Source: Clostridium_AD sp050717545
GTDB lineage: Bacteria; Bacillota; Clostridia; Clostridiales; Clostridiaceae
Reading direction: 5' to 3'
DNA length: 64,000 bases
NCBI RefSeq assembly: GCF_050717545.1
Contig: NZ_JBOITN010000032.1
Coordinates: forward strand, 82,360-146,359
This document shows positions 52,158 through 62,001 of this stretch, piece after piece. Made by a program: the position numbers and the translations under genes. Every line of letters begins with the position of its first letter. Within the stretch, counting starts at the first letter, position 1. A model generated the notes under the pieces. That model was given only the letters and a program-made list of their open reading frames with translations, made no database searches and was not told the origin of the DNA.

Positions 52158-52979
52158 TTACTTATCATTAACTAACACCTTATCACCATGGTTTCCAACC
52201 CAGCACTTAATATCTGGATATTTTACATCAAGGTAATCACTAAACAATAATGGATCTTCGCTATTACCAGAAAACATCTCATAGTGTCCTGGAACCACAA
52301 GTCCTGGACTAACATCGCCTGCCAAATCTACGGCCTCTTGATACGTCATATTCCCGATAATATTTGTACGATATCTTTTAGCATCCCTTCCGTTTATAGG
52401 AATAAACATAACATCTATTTTCTTGTATTTTTTTAATTTAGAATGTAGCCCTTCATAAATGCAGGTATCTCCCGAGTGATACAATACCTTACCACTGCCC
52501 TCAATTATGAACCCTAAATATGGATAGCTCCCTGTAACAGCATCTTTATCTAAAAATTCATGCGCAGATGCTATTCCTGTTATTTTTATTCCTCCGATAG
52601 TGATAGATGTTGAATCATCAAGGCCTATAAACCTATCCTCAGATATATCTAAATCCTTTGACAGACCTTTAATTAAAAGATTTGGAACTACGAACTTTGT
52701 CTTTGGAGAACTCAAAGATATTTGATGCCAAGTAGCCCTATCTATATGGTCAATATGGTCGTGACTTCCAAATATAAAATCTGCATTTATAACCTCATCG
52801 GGCTTAAGCAGTGGTGGTATATTTCTTTCTGAGTGCTCAGCTAAAAACGCATCTAAATAAATGACTGTTTCTCCTAATTTCACAACATAACCCATTTGTC
52901 CAAGCCACCAAAATGCCATGTCCCCTTTTTCTAAATCGCAGCTATTGATTTCTTCTATAAGCTCTAATCCTTTTTTCAT
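52158..52979 (-). CDS. Metallo-beta-lactamase-fold hydrolase (UlaG-like)
   Basis: 273 residues. W-W-L-G-Q-M-G-Y opens the fold, the metal motif S-H-D-H-I-D-H is near residues 72-78, then A-H near 139, S-G-D near 170 and P-G-H-Y near 235, so the dinuclear site is complete. Relatives include the lactonase UlaG and RomA-type proteins. The substrate is unknown. It lies 19 bases after the cell-wall hydrolase gene in the same direction. Confidence 0.85.
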   Translation of the reverse strand: MKKGLELIEEINSCDLEKGDMAFWWLGQMGYVVKLGETVIYLDAFLAEHSERNIPPLLKPDEVINADFIFGSHDHIDHIDRATWHQISLSSPKTKFVVPNLLIKGLSKDLDISEDRFIGLDDSTSITIGGIKITGIASAHEFLDKDAVTGSYPYLGFIIEGSGKVLYHSGDTCIYEGLHSKLKKYKKIDVMFIPINGRDAKRYRTNIIGNMTYQEAVDLAGDVSPGLVVPGHYEMFSGNSEDPLLFSDYLDVKYPDIKCWVGNHGDKVLVNDK

Positions 52980-52998
52980 GATTGTATCTCCTTTTATT

Positions 52999-54177
52999 TT
53001 ACAACATGTTAATAAACGTTAAATTCCCTATTATTATGGAAACTGGTTGTGGTAAAGTAAGTCCCGCAGGTGTACTCCCACTATAAAAAAACAGTGCATT
53101 ATTTGTTGGATCATTTCCGCTGAGTGCTTCTTTTGCAGCCTTTACAGCACTTGCATGAGCTGGTCTATTGATATTGCCATTAAGTACTGGTGTAAACTCA
53201 TAAGAGCCATTTGTCTTTTGATTTATAACGGCACTTATTGAATTTGGGAAATGACTACTCTTAACTCTATTTAAAACTACCGCGCCTACAGCAACCTGAG
53301 CACTATAAGATTCTCCTCCTGCCTCTGCAGTTATTATTCTTGCTAGCAAGTCTAAATCATTTGTTTCAATATTAATTGCGGCAGTTGGTGTAGCTTTCGC
53401 TTGAATAGAATTAGCTTTTTCAGCAGTTTTAAGAGCTTGCTCTGCATCCTTCTTACGCTTAGTTTCAGCTTTCTTTAACTTTGCTACTGCTTGCTTTGCA
53501 GCCATAGCTTGTCTTAATTCAGCAGCCTGAGCTAATATAAGTTGTGCCCCGTATTGCTTCTCCTGGGCCTCTAATTGTGATAATAATATGTTTTGTTCAG
53601 CTTTTTGTTTAGTTAAATCAGCTAAATTTTTTTTATTATCAACTCTTAAAGATAATAACTTTGTATTTGCTTTATCTAGCTCTACCTTCTTTAAATTAAT
53701 TGCAACCATTTCTGTTTTCAAACCATCCATAACCTTCTTATCAAAGGTTACTATTATTTTAATATTTTCGACTCTTGATATAAAATCATTTATACCCTCT
53801 GAATCTAGTATAATATCTATATAACTTGATGTCCCGTTCATATACATTACTCTCATTCTCTTATCAAAAATAGTCTGCTCCGCTTTAATCTTAGCCTCAG
53901 CTTTTGCAATAGCAAGTTTCGTTCCATCAATATATTTTTGCGTTGTGGTTATATTAATTTCATTACTTTTAATTTTAGACATTATCTCTGCATATTGCTT
54001 GTTCATAATCTCAACTTTATTTTCAATATCCTTTTTTTGTGATTGAACTTGCTGAATTTTCGCCTTATCTGACGCAGAATCTGCATATACGTTTGTAAAA
54101 GCAACGCTCATAATTACGCCAAGTACCATTACCGCTAAGATTATTCTTTTACTCAAATTTTCATACTTTTTATTCAA
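52999..54177 (-). CDS. Secreted coiled-coil cell-wall hydrolase (SleB-like)
   Basis: 392 residues starting at TTG. A signal peptide (residues 1-32, ending V-Y-A-D) is followed by a PcsB/CwlO-like coiled coil to about residue 255, Lys/Gln/Ala-rich with I-E-N-K-V-E-I-M-N-K. The C-terminal 120 residues are the hydrolase_2 (SleB/CwlJ) domain: L-L-A-R-I-I-T-A-E-A-G-G-E near 275-287 with the catalytic Glu, then V-A-V-G-A-V-V-L-N-R-V. It cuts peptidoglycan, either during growth or in spore germination; the coiled coil favours a growth- or division-linked role. Confidence 0.88.
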   Translation of the reverse strand: MNKKYENLSKRIILAVMVLGVIMSVAFTNVYADSASDKAKIQQVQSQKKDIENKVEIMNKQYAEIMSKIKSNEINITTTQKYIDGTKLAIAKAEAKIKAEQTIFDKRMRVMYMNGTSSYIDIILDSEGINDFISRVENIKIIVTFDKKVMDGLKTEMVAINLKKVELDKANTKLLSLRVDNKKNLADLTKQKAEQNILLSQLEAQEKQYGAQLILAQAAELRQAMAAKQAVAKLKKAETKRKKDAEQALKTAEKANSIQAKATPTAAINIETNDLDLLARIITAEAGGESYSAQVAVGAVVLNRVKSSHFPNSISAVINQKTNGSYEFTPVLNGNINRPAHASAVKAAKEALSGNDPTNNALFFYSGSTPAGLTLPQPVSIIIGNLTFINML

Positions 54178-54328
54178 ATCTCCATCCCCCTACATAACAT
54201 TTTATTTATAAATATATTATGTTTAAAAGTTTGTTTTACCTGAATATAATAACATACAGATCCGTATTCAGCAAATATTGGTATTCAAATTTTTTAATAA
54301 CTTAGCCTCTTGTGTACTTATATCCAAA

Positions 54329-54366
54329 ATTAAAAGGAAGCTCAAATTAATGAACTCCCTTCTAAT
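54329..54366 (-). terminator. Terminator of the second oleate hydratase gene
   Basis: On the minus strand ATTAGAAGGGAGTTC pairs with GAGCTTCCTTTTAAT through several G-U pairs that work only in that orientation, followed by TTTTGG. It lies 38 bases after the stop. Confidence 0.7.
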
Positions 54367-54403
54367 ATTTTTATTTACATATAAATTATACATCAATACT
54401 AAC

Positions 54404-56062
54404 TTATTTAAGTAACATCGATTTAAGTGCAACTATTTCTTTACTTAGGTTATCATCCTTCATAAGTTCCATGGCAGAATTAATTAGTACGCGGATATCA
54501 TGCTGCCCCTTATAAATAGGTGTAAGTCTTTTATTTAGATTTAAGAATTTATAAACAGCAATTTGTGCGCCCCTTACAGAGTAATCCATAGTAAATACTA
54601 CATCATCTTCTATTTCACAGAACTGTCCAAGTAGTGCTAAGTTAGTTGAACCGTCCGGAATATTTTTAGGTCTATCACCCTTTGCCCTAGTTAAAAACTG
54701 TGCTGTTGTAAACGGTAATATGCATGGTATACAAATAGAAGTTTCAATAATCTTCTTCATATCATCTTTAAAGTTTAGGTGATATAATACCTCAGTTAAT
54801 ATTTCCTCACCAGTACAATCTACCATTCTCTTCTTTATAAAATCACCTTTTGCATATGGAAACAAAGAATAACCCCATATAATTTGTATTTCCTCAGGTT
54901 GATTAATAAAATGTGGTTGATTGTGCAGAACTATTGTCATGAGCCATGCAGAATCTCTAAATGTCATATGAGCCCCAGTTCCTGGCTGATTCCCTGAGAA
55001 TTCTACTATTTTTTTATACATTGTTGGATCCTTAAGAGTAACAGTAAAAGACTCCCACATTGATTCTTCAACACGTTCATCAAAAACCTTTGGATTACCA
55101 AATTCAGGACGACCCTGAGCTATTTTCTCCCAAAGATCCCATGCTCCACCTACATGTTTATCATTAATTTTTGCAGGTCTCGTCATTGACCCAAGGCTTG
55201 TACCAGCCGTTAATGAACCGATAGTAGCAAAAGCAAAATCGCCTTCTCCAACCTCTATTCTAGTCTCTTTCCCGTTTTTAACACATTTAAATGCAGTAAC
55301 TGTAGTTTCAGTATCTGATGGTTTAAATTCTAAATCAGTTACTTCAGTATTCAATTCGAAACTAACCCCTTGCGCTTTTAACCATTCTGTCATAGGCAGT
55401 AACATTGAATCATATTGATTGTACGGCGTACGACGTATTCCCGATAAATCTTTAAGTCGTGGTAATTCTTGTATAAACCTATGAAGATATCGCTTAAGTT
55501 CAACAGCACTATGCCAAGTCTCAAATGCAAATAATGTAGTCCATTGAAGCCAGAAATTTGTTTTAAAGAATGCTTCTGGAAAACACTCTTTAATAGTTTT
55601 TGTTCCTAATGAATCTTCAGAATTAATCATTATATCCATTAACGCCATTCTATCCTCACGATTTAGTCCCAAACATGATACATCTAAAATGTTAGCATCG
55701 TTATCTATTAATCTAGCTTTTGCATGTGTATGAATTTTTTTATTGAAAGCATTAAATTCATCAAGTATTGAAACTTTAGGATCTGTTAATGATGGGATGC
55801 TTTCCATTATTCCAAAGGTACAAGCATAAGCTTCCCTATCAAACATTCTTCCACCGCGGATTACATAACCATCTTGGGCATTACCATTTCCATCCATACT
55901 TCCACCTGTTATATTTAACTCTTCATAAATATGAATATTTTTTCCTGGAACATGTCCATCTCTAATTAAAAATATTGCTGCTGCCATTGATGCAATTCCA
56001 GCACCAACCATATAAGCTTTTGTTTTTTCTACATCAATAGTTTGATCAAAATTAAATTTCAT
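54404..56062 (-). CDS. Oleate hydratase family protein, copy 2
   Basis: 552 residues from the ATG with GGAGGG 6 bases upstream; an upstream in-frame extension of 19 codons is unsupported. The FAD fold V-G-A-G-I-A-S-M-A-A-A is at residues 19-29 and N-I-T-G-G-S-M-D-G-N-G-N at 50-61. Here the active-site motif reads R69-G-G-R72-M73-F: the Arg that copy 1 has lost is present, but the water-activating Glu is Met. Met at this site occurs in the active Rhodococcus-type hydratases. Y-N-Q-Y-D-S is conserved. It probably hydrates fatty acids of a different length or unsaturation from copy 1. Confidence 0.9.
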   Translation of the reverse strand: MKFNFDQTIDVEKTKAYMVGAGIASMAAAIFLIRDGHVPGKNIHIYEELNITGGSMDGNGNAQDGYVIRGGRMFDREAYACTFGIMESIPSLTDPKVSILDEFNAFNKKIHTHAKARLIDNDANILDVSCLGLNREDRMALMDIMINSEDSLGTKTIKECFPEAFFKTNFWLQWTTLFAFETWHSAVELKRYLHRFIQELPRLKDLSGIRRTPYNQYDSMLLPMTEWLKAQGVSFELNTEVTDLEFKPSDTETTVTAFKCVKNGKETRIEVGEGDFAFATIGSLTAGTSLGSMTRPAKINDKHVGGAWDLWEKIAQGRPEFGNPKVFDERVEESMWESFTVTLKDPTMYKKIVEFSGNQPGTGAHMTFRDSAWLMTIVLHNQPHFINQPEEIQIIWGYSLFPYAKGDFIKKRMVDCTGEEILTEVLYHLNFKDDMKKIIETSICIPCILPFTTAQFLTRAKGDRPKNIPDGSTNLALLGQFCEIEDDVVFTMDYSVRGAQIAVYKFLNLNKRLTPIYKGQHDIRVLINSAMELMKDDNLSKEIVALKSMLLK

Positions 56063-56223
56063 TATAAACCCTCCATTTAAAAAAATTATGCCACTTGCTA
56101 TAGGTATAATATAAATCAAAACGGGTGGATTTTATACAATCAGAATTTCAAAAGTGTCTAAAAAACATACAGATCTCTTTATTTGTAACAGCACATATAG
56201 CTCTAGTTAAACATGCTGATCAA

Positions 56224-56257
56224 ATCAAAAAAAAGCCTAGCAATTACGCTAGACTTT
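56224..56257 (-). terminator. Terminator of the L,D-transpeptidase gene
   Basis: On the minus strand AAAGTCTAGC pairs with GCTAGGCTTT (one G-U), followed by eight U residues, 8 bases after the stop. Confidence 0.85.
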
Positions 56258-56264
56258 CCCTATA

Positions 56265-57677
56265 CTAATAATAACAAACAACTGGTGTTCCTACATTAAT
56301 ATTCTCAAATACTGCTTTTGCTAATTCAAATGGTGAATTTACACAACCATGAGAACCACCCTTTTTATATATGTTTCCACCAAAAGTATTACGCCAGCTG
56401 GCATCATGAATTCCTACATTCCCATTAAAAGGCATCCAATACGTAACAGGAGAAGCATAATTTTTACCCTTAAGAATTGCATCTTTTTCTTTATATTTAA
56501 GTTTATAAATTCCTGCAGGCGTTGCTGTTCCCTCTGAGTTTAGTTTGCCTGTGACAACATCTCCATGAGTTACTATAGCACCATTTTTATAAAACCATAA
56601 ATGCTGCGCTGACATATCTAATTCTACGTAAGTATTGCCCATATCATTACTTCCATGAAATAAAGCCGTTTGACTATATTTAGGTTCTTTTGATATAGAT
56701 TTTCCTTCTTTTATGTTCGCTATTAAATCTTGGGTTTCCATAGATTTATTAATATACCATCCATAATCACCAACAGCAATATTTATTATCTTACCTGATG
56801 TCCTAACAAAATTTCTACTGTTACCAACTGTATTATATTTATTAGAAAGTACATTTATATAATTCCCAACTTCCTTTTCATCAAATGTAACATTACTATT
56901 CGCATCAACTCGAAGCCACTTATTTATTGTAGAAGCCTCTAAAAGTTCTTTCTCTTTTCCAAAAGTATATGTAATCTTCGAAGCCACATATTTATTAAGT
57001 ATTTCTTTTGTTTCTAATGTTTTTTGAGACTTAGAAGTATATTGTGGTTTTACATAGTAATTAATTGACTCCAAATCTATTGTGGTTTCACCTTTGCCCA
57101 CTGCATCTATCACCTTATTATATAAATTCTCTTTATTTCCCTTGTTTCCGATGACTTCATCTACAATTACATAACCCTTATTTGTATACTTATAGCTAGC
57201 ATTTTTAGGTTCAATTATATTCTTGTTATCAAAACATGATAGGTTGTCCACACTCTTTTTTAATAGCTCTGTATCATATTTAATTCCTTCTATCATTTTA
57301 GAATCTTTTGTATTAAAAACTGATGATATCCATTTGTAAGGATTCTGCGACTCTTTAAACTCCTTAAATTCTCCATCTGAATCATACTCTAAACCAACTT
57401 CATCACCACTTATTTGCTCAGTTTTCCCGCCTCGTTCTTTAATAGTTATCTTATATGTTTTTATTTCAGTCGCCATTTTTTTATTTGCATCCTCCACAAC
57501 TTTACCTGAAACACTAATGCTATTTATCGCAGAGCCAAAATAAAAATGATTCATGAAATATATTGACATTCCAAAATACAAGACAAGAAAAACAAAAATT
57601 GAGATTAGAATTCTCTTAATAACTTTCCTGTGTTTTTTTATTGGCTTTATTATTGATTTCTCTAGTTCATTTTCCAT
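56265..57677 (-). CDS. L,D-transpeptidase (YkuD) with peptidoglycan-binding domain
   Basis: 470 residues. A basic N-terminus and one membrane helix (residues about 23-45) anchor it; the outer part has a PG_binding_4-type region (about 60-330) and a C-terminal YkuD domain from residue 345. The catalytic set is present: H-D-A-S-W and S-H-G-C-V-N near residues 425-450. It forms 3-3 cross-links in peptidoglycan or attaches proteins. GGGGAGGG precedes the ATG. It lies next to a D,D-carboxypeptidase, which makes the tetrapeptide donors such enzymes need. Confidence 0.92.
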   Translation of the reverse strand: MENELEKSIIKPIKKHRKVIKRILISIFVFLVLYFGMSIYFMNHFYFGSAINSISVSGKVVEDANKKMATEIKTYKITIKERGGKTEQISGDEVGLEYDSDGEFKEFKESQNPYKWISSVFNTKDSKMIEGIKYDTELLKKSVDNLSCFDNKNIIEPKNASYKYTNKGYVIVDEVIGNKGNKENLYNKVIDAVGKGETTIDLESINYYVKPQYTSKSQKTLETKEILNKYVASKITYTFGKEKELLEASTINKWLRVDANSNVTFDEKEVGNYINVLSNKYNTVGNSRNFVRTSGKIINIAVGDYGWYINKSMETQDLIANIKEGKSISKEPKYSQTALFHGSNDMGNTYVELDMSAQHLWFYKNGAIVTHGDVVTGKLNSEGTATPAGIYKLKYKEKDAILKGKNYASPVTYWMPFNGNVGIHDASWRNTFGGNIYKKGGSHGCVNSPFELAKAVFENINVGTPVVCYY

Positions 57678-57824
57678 AATGCCCTCCCCAATATATTTAC
57701 AACAAAATGTAGAATCAGTTCACTTCCTCTTTAAATCTACATTTCTTTTATGTTATTTAATCGCTACTTTAAATCCCCCTGTGAATTTTAAATTTATGAA
57801 TTTACTTTACTATATTCTCCTTCT

Positions 57825-59093
57825 TTACCTTCTTCTCCTTCTTTTTTTCCTCTTATTTAAATTAATTGTTCTTATTATAAATACCATTACCCCAAGCCCT
57901 AAAATGACTCTTAAAGCTGCCATAAAATATGTAAGCATATTACCTTGAGTTATTGATGCATAAGTAACTGCGGAATACAGTTTATAGGTTTTGACTTTGC
58001 CTTTTTCCGTTAATGATAAGGTTCCAACGCTTTCATTTCCTTTAATACTAGAAATAGAGATATTATTTACGTTTATATTTTCCTTCAAATCTTTTTTGTT
58101 TGCTTCATTGTTATAATAACTAACATCTTCTTTAGCTATAAGTGGTACACTGACAGTTTTCTCCGGTCCAAAAAAGCCGACTGGTTTGTATTTTAACGTT
58201 TCTGTTTTTATAACAGAATTGCTTTCATGTAATACTGCTTGCTCTAACTTATAACTATAGTCAATTATTTCTTTCATGTCATTAAAAACATAAATATCAT
58301 TATAGAAATCATAAATCGAATGCATAACAACCCCCATAATTTGCCTTCCATCCCTTTCATAAAAGGCTACAAGACATCTCCCAGCAGGCGTAGTATATCC
58401 TGTTTTCCCACCAATGCAGCCGTCAACTCCAAGAAGTTTATTAGTATTTTCAATATTAAATGTTGTACCTGTTGAGGTTGATATAGTATTTTGCTTTTTA
58501 CCAATTGATTCTTTTACCCATGGATTTAGTATTGCAGCTCTCGCTAGGATACTCATATCATAAGGCGTAGTATAATGATTTACATCATGAAGACCATTAG
58601 CAGTTATAAAATGAGTTTCTGTCATATTAAGTTTTGCCGCCTTATCATTCATAGTTTTAGCAAAGCTAATAGAATCCCCCGAAATGTTATCTGCAATCAT
58701 ATATGCCAGATCATTTGCTGAATACATTAAAAGTCCATCCATAATGTCGCTAGCTGACATAGTTTCACCAATTCCTATTGAATGTAAATTAACATTTAGT
58801 GCATCTGCGGGCTGATTTTGTGCACTTTGTGTATATTTTAGTTCATCAGTTTTCTCTTTATTTTCTGCAAGCAAAAGTGCGGTCATTAACTTTGTTGTAC
58901 TTGCTGGGTACATTTGCTTGTCTACATTTTTCGCATAAATTATTTCACCAGTTGCAACATCTACAGTGATGGCAGCTTTCCCATCAATTGTAGGTAAATT
59001 AATAGTTTCAGCATACGCCTGTTCGAAACTATTTGAACTCATAGAAAACATTAAAAATAATACAATAACAATAAAAATTCTTTTACATTTCAA
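57825..59093 (-). CDS. D-alanyl-D-alanine carboxypeptidase (DacF/DacA type, PBP5-like)
   Basis: 422 residues. Signal peptide at 1-28 (A-Y-A-E). The serine-peptidase S11 triad is complete: S65-T-T-K68, S125-A-N127 and K230-T-G232. A C-terminal beta domain is followed by a membrane segment (about 395-412) and a basic tail of five Arg, so it is anchored at both ends of export. It trims the terminal D-Ala of peptidoglycan pentapeptides. Confidence 0.94.
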   Translation of the reverse strand: MKCKRIFIVIVLFLMFSMSSNSFEQAYAETINLPTIDGKAAITVDVATGEIIYAKNVDKQMYPASTTKLMTALLLAENKEKTDELKYTQSAQNQPADALNVNLHSIGIGETMSASDIMDGLLMYSANDLAYMIADNISGDSISFAKTMNDKAAKLNMTETHFITANGLHDVNHYTTPYDMSILARAAILNPWVKESIGKKQNTISTSTGTTFNIENTNKLLGVDGCIGGKTGYTTPAGRCLVAFYERDGRQIMGVVMHSIYDFYNDIYVFNDMKEIIDYSYKLEQAVLHESNSVIKTETLKYKPVGFFGPEKTVSVPLIAKEDVSYYNNEANKKDLKENINVNNISISSIKGNESVGTLSLTEKGKVKTYKLYSAVTYASITQGNMLTYFMAALRVILGLGVMVFIIRTINLNKRKKRRRRR

Positions 59094-59176
59094 ATTTCAT
59101 CTCTCCATTACTTTAATTTATTGTGTATGAACTATGAAATACTATTTACAGTTTAATTCTCTATATTAGCGCAGAA

Positions 59177-59203
59177 AAGAACAAGGACATTGCCCTTGCT
59201 CTT
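59177..59203 (-). terminator. Terminator of the dipeptide epimerase gene
   Basis: On the minus strand AAAGAGCAAGG pairs with CCTTGTTCTTT through one G-U pair over a seven-base loop. The G-U pairing favours the minus strand; the U-tract is modest. Confidence 0.6.
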
Positions 59204-59356
59204 TAATATATTTTATTAGTATAGAGTAGTAGTTCATTAAACTAATTATACACGATAAAATTACAATTTGCTCTCTTAAATTCACTTTTTTCTCAATTAA
59301 GTAACAAAAATTTATATTAAGAGGGAAAAAAGGTTTTCATTACTTCTCTAATATTC

Positions 59357-60442
59357 TTAATAGTCATTACTTACAATTCCTGTTATACCAAGTCCCGAAC
59401 CATCTCCAATAGTTATTATGCTTTCTTTAAATATAGCTCCTCCAATAATTGGATCCTCGCTACATAAAACTGGTCCATCTAAATCAATTTTAGTTATAAC
59501 GCTTTTTGCACAAGCTAGGTGAGCTGCTGCTGTTACACTTACTTTTGCCTCCAGCATACATCCTATCATGCACTCAACCCCGAATACTTCTGCCATAGAG
59601 CAAATCTTAAGTGCATTGTAAATGCCACCAGTTTTCATTAATTTTATATTTATAATATCTGCAGCTCGCATCTGCATTATTTTTAATGCATCCCTTGGTG
59701 AAAATATACTCTCATCAGCCATAACCGGTATATATACATTATCAGAAACAAATTTTAGTCCTTCAAAATCATGTGCCTGCACAGGCTGCTCTACAAATTC
59801 AATATCAAGTCCTAAATCCTCCATCTTCCTCAAAATCTTAACTGCTTCTTTTGGAGACCACCCTTGATTCGCATCTATTCTTAGCTTTACATCCGGGCCA
59901 ATAACCTCTCTAACTTTCTGTAACCTTTTTATATCTAAGGTCGCTTCTTTCCCAACTTTAATTTTAAGTGTCTTATATCCAAGCCTTACTGCATCTAAAC
60001 TATCTTCTGACATTTCTAAAGGATTGTTAACACTTATGGTTATATCTGTAGTTATTTCTTTCCTATAACCACCTAGTAATTTATACAAGGGTGCATTGTA
60101 CAATTGACCATAAAGATCATAAAGAGCAATATCAACTGCTGCTTTAGCGCTTGTATTATTAACCATACATTTATTTAGCGTTATAATAAGTTCTTCAAAA
60201 TTTTCTATATCCATACCAATTATACTTTTCTTAATAACATCATTTATCGCGCTAACAATTGCTCCAGTAGTATCCCCAGTTATAACAGCTGTTGGTGGAG
60301 CCTCACCATACCCAACATTACCGCAGTCAGTTATCACCTTTACGATTACATCTTCAACGCTATTAACTGTTCTTAATGCAGTCTTAAAGGGCCTCTTTAA
60401 TGGGACAGAAATATATTCGATCTTTACGTCAATAATCTTCAT
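59357..60442 (-). CDS. ykfB: L-Ala-D/L-Glu (dipeptide) epimerase, YkfB type
   Basis: 361 residues of the enolase superfamily. Catalytic and metal residues fall at the positions known for this enzyme: K160-I-K162, D190 (R-I-D-A-N), E218 (V-E-Q-P), D243 (M-A-D-E-S) and K267. It converts L-Ala-D-Glu from murein peptides to L-Ala-L-Glu. The divergent NlpC/P60 gene encodes the peptidase that would release that dipeptide, so the pair forms a murein-peptide recycling module. Confidence 0.9.
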   Translation of the reverse strand: MKIIDVKIEYISVPLKRPFKTALRTVNSVEDVIVKVITDCGNVGYGEAPPTAVITGDTTGAIVSAINDVIKKSIIGMDIENFEELIITLNKCMVNNTSAKAAVDIALYDLYGQLYNAPLYKLLGGYRKEITTDITISVNNPLEMSEDSLDAVRLGYKTLKIKVGKEATLDIKRLQKVREVIGPDVKLRIDANQGWSPKEAVKILRKMEDLGLDIEFVEQPVQAHDFEGLKFVSDNVYIPVMADESIFSPRDALKIMQMRAADIINIKLMKTGGIYNALKICSMAEVFGVECMIGCMLEAKVSVTAAAHLACAKSVITKIDLDGPVLCSEDPIIGGAIFKESIITIGDGSGLGITGIVSNDY

Positions 60443-60484
60443 TTTGTATCCCTCCTAAAACAAGTAATCATAAGTAATTTAGAA

Positions 60485-60524
60485 ACCTTAACTTAAGCAT
60501 TGTATCTTCTCCACCTTAACTTAA
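60485..60524. promoter_or_regulatory. Direct repeats in the ykfB / NlpC-P60 divergent promoter
   Basis: ACCTTAACTTAA occurs exactly at 60485-60496 and 60513-60524, 28 bases apart, between two divergent genes of one pathway. It probably marks a shared regulator site. The CTTAACTTAA core also occurs in the phnG promoter. Confidence 0.45.
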
Positions 60525-60628
60525 ATTTATATTTAATATGTATTATTTATACTATTCATCTTTATTATGGATTATATATCAAATTAGCATTATAATATAT
60601 ATAATTCTCTAACTAGTGAGGTGCCTTT

Positions 60629-61924
60629 ATGTATAAAGATGATTACAAATTCCCGGATATTATGAATTCAACCCCATTTTGGATGACTGATATTGACGAT
60701 GCAAACAAAATAATACTATCAAAGAGAGAAATTGAAAACTTTAATAATAATCTTAAACCTGTTATATCCTCTTTATATGATTTGGAAAATGAGGATGATA
60801 TTATATCTTCTAAAACTCTTATTAAGTTGGCACAATCCTATACCCTATTCACCAAAGATATGTACGATTTGAGCGGCTACTTAGTCCACAAAGATTATTA
60901 TGAAAAAATTATACATAATACTAATTTAAATAAAATAAAAGATAATACCCCTGTTAAATATGGTATGAGTATAAAAAAGACGTCGCTTCGAAGTTTCCCT
61001 GTAGAGGACCCAATTTTCTCTTCTATTGAACATAGCAAAATAAATAACTTTGACAGATTTCAAGAAACAGCTTGCTTTCCCTTTGAGCCAGTTTTAATCT
61101 TCCATGAAAGTTATGATAAAAAGTGGTATTTTGTGAAAGGTTATAATTATTTTGGCTGGATTAAAGCTGATGATATTGCAATAGCTCAAGATAAAAAACA
61201 AATTTTTGATTATACAAATAGTAAAGATTTTTTAATAGTTATTTCCAAAGAAACCAGTTTAACTATTAATGAAGAAGGATCTTATCCATTAACTATAAAA
61301 TGTGGAATGGGTACAAGGTTAAGCTTATTAAACCCTATTGATTCTAATTTAATTGATAATTATGTAGTCCAATATCCTACGCGCGGCATCAATGGAAAAC
61401 TTTTATTTGAAAATACTATTATAAGTAAAAATGATGATACTATAAAAGGCAACCTTCCATATACAAGGTATAACATAATAAATCAGGCACTCAAATTTAT
61501 TGATACCCCTTACGATTGGGGAGATAAGTTCTCTGGAAAAGACTGTTCCAGCTTTATACTAACAATTTATAAGTGTTTTGGACTCCTGCTACCACGCAAT
61601 GCCGATCAACAGGAAAACACTTTTTATAAAACAGATAATTCTTTTGTATTTAAAAAAAATGATCTGCTAAAAAATAGATACTCTACAATGGAAAAACTAA
61701 AACCAGGTGCCTCACTATTTTTAAAGGGGCATGTAATGATGTACCTTGGGAAATACATGGGAACTCATTATATGATTCACAGCTTTTCCGAATATAGTGT
61801 TAAAAATGGATCTAGCTATGACCAACGTGATGCCTTACATGTTGCAATCTCGCCTGTAGATCTACCATCAGCAAGTGGTGTACCTTTTTTGCAAAAGTTC
61901 ACCTCAGCAGTCCATTATCAATAA
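60629..61924 (+). CDS. SH3-like plus NlpC/P60 murein peptidase (YkfC-like)
   Basis: 431 residues without a signal peptide. An N-terminal helical region and SH3-like modules (about 110-200 and 205-270) precede an NlpC/P60 domain with C306 (K-D-C-S-S-F), H368 (K-G-H-V-M-M-Y-L-G) and a further His384. The R-N-A-D-Q-Q motif after the Cys helix is typical of YkfC-type gamma-D-glutamyl-L-diamino-acid endopeptidases, which free L-Ala-D-Glu from murein peptides. That product feeds YkfB, encoded divergently. GAGGTG precedes the ATG. Confidence 0.88.
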   Translation: MYKDDYKFPDIMNSTPFWMTDIDDANKIILSKREIENFNNNLKPVISSLYDLENEDDIISSKTLIKLAQSYTLFTKDMYDLSGYLVHKDYYEKIIHNTNLNKIKDNTPVKYGMSIKKTSLRSFPVEDPIFSSIEHSKINNFDRFQETACFPFEPVLIFHESYDKKWYFVKGYNYFGWIKADDIAIAQDKKQIFDYTNSKDFLIVISKETSLTINEEGSYPLTIKCGMGTRLSLLNPIDSNLIDNYVVQYPTRGINGKLLFENTIISKNDDTIKGNLPYTRYNIINQALKFIDTPYDWGDKFSGKDCSSFILTIYKCFGLLLPRNADQQENTFYKTDNSFVFKKNDLLKNRYSTMEKLKPGASLFLKGHVMMYLGKYMGTHYMIHSFSEYSVKNGSSYDQRDALHVAISPVDLPSASGVPFLQKFTSAVHYQ

Positions 61925-61947
61925 TCTAATATCGTAAATCAAGAAAA

Positions 61948-61984
61948 AAATAACTCTAGCAAGATATTCATGTTAGAGTTATTT
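61948..61984. terminator. Bidirectional terminator, NlpC/P60 and glgD genes
   Basis: AAATAACTCTA pairs with TAGAGTTATTT, extended by GCA/TGT, with A and T tracts on either side. It lies between converging genes. Confidence 0.8.
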
Positions 61985-62001
61985 CATTAACATTATTTTC
62001 A

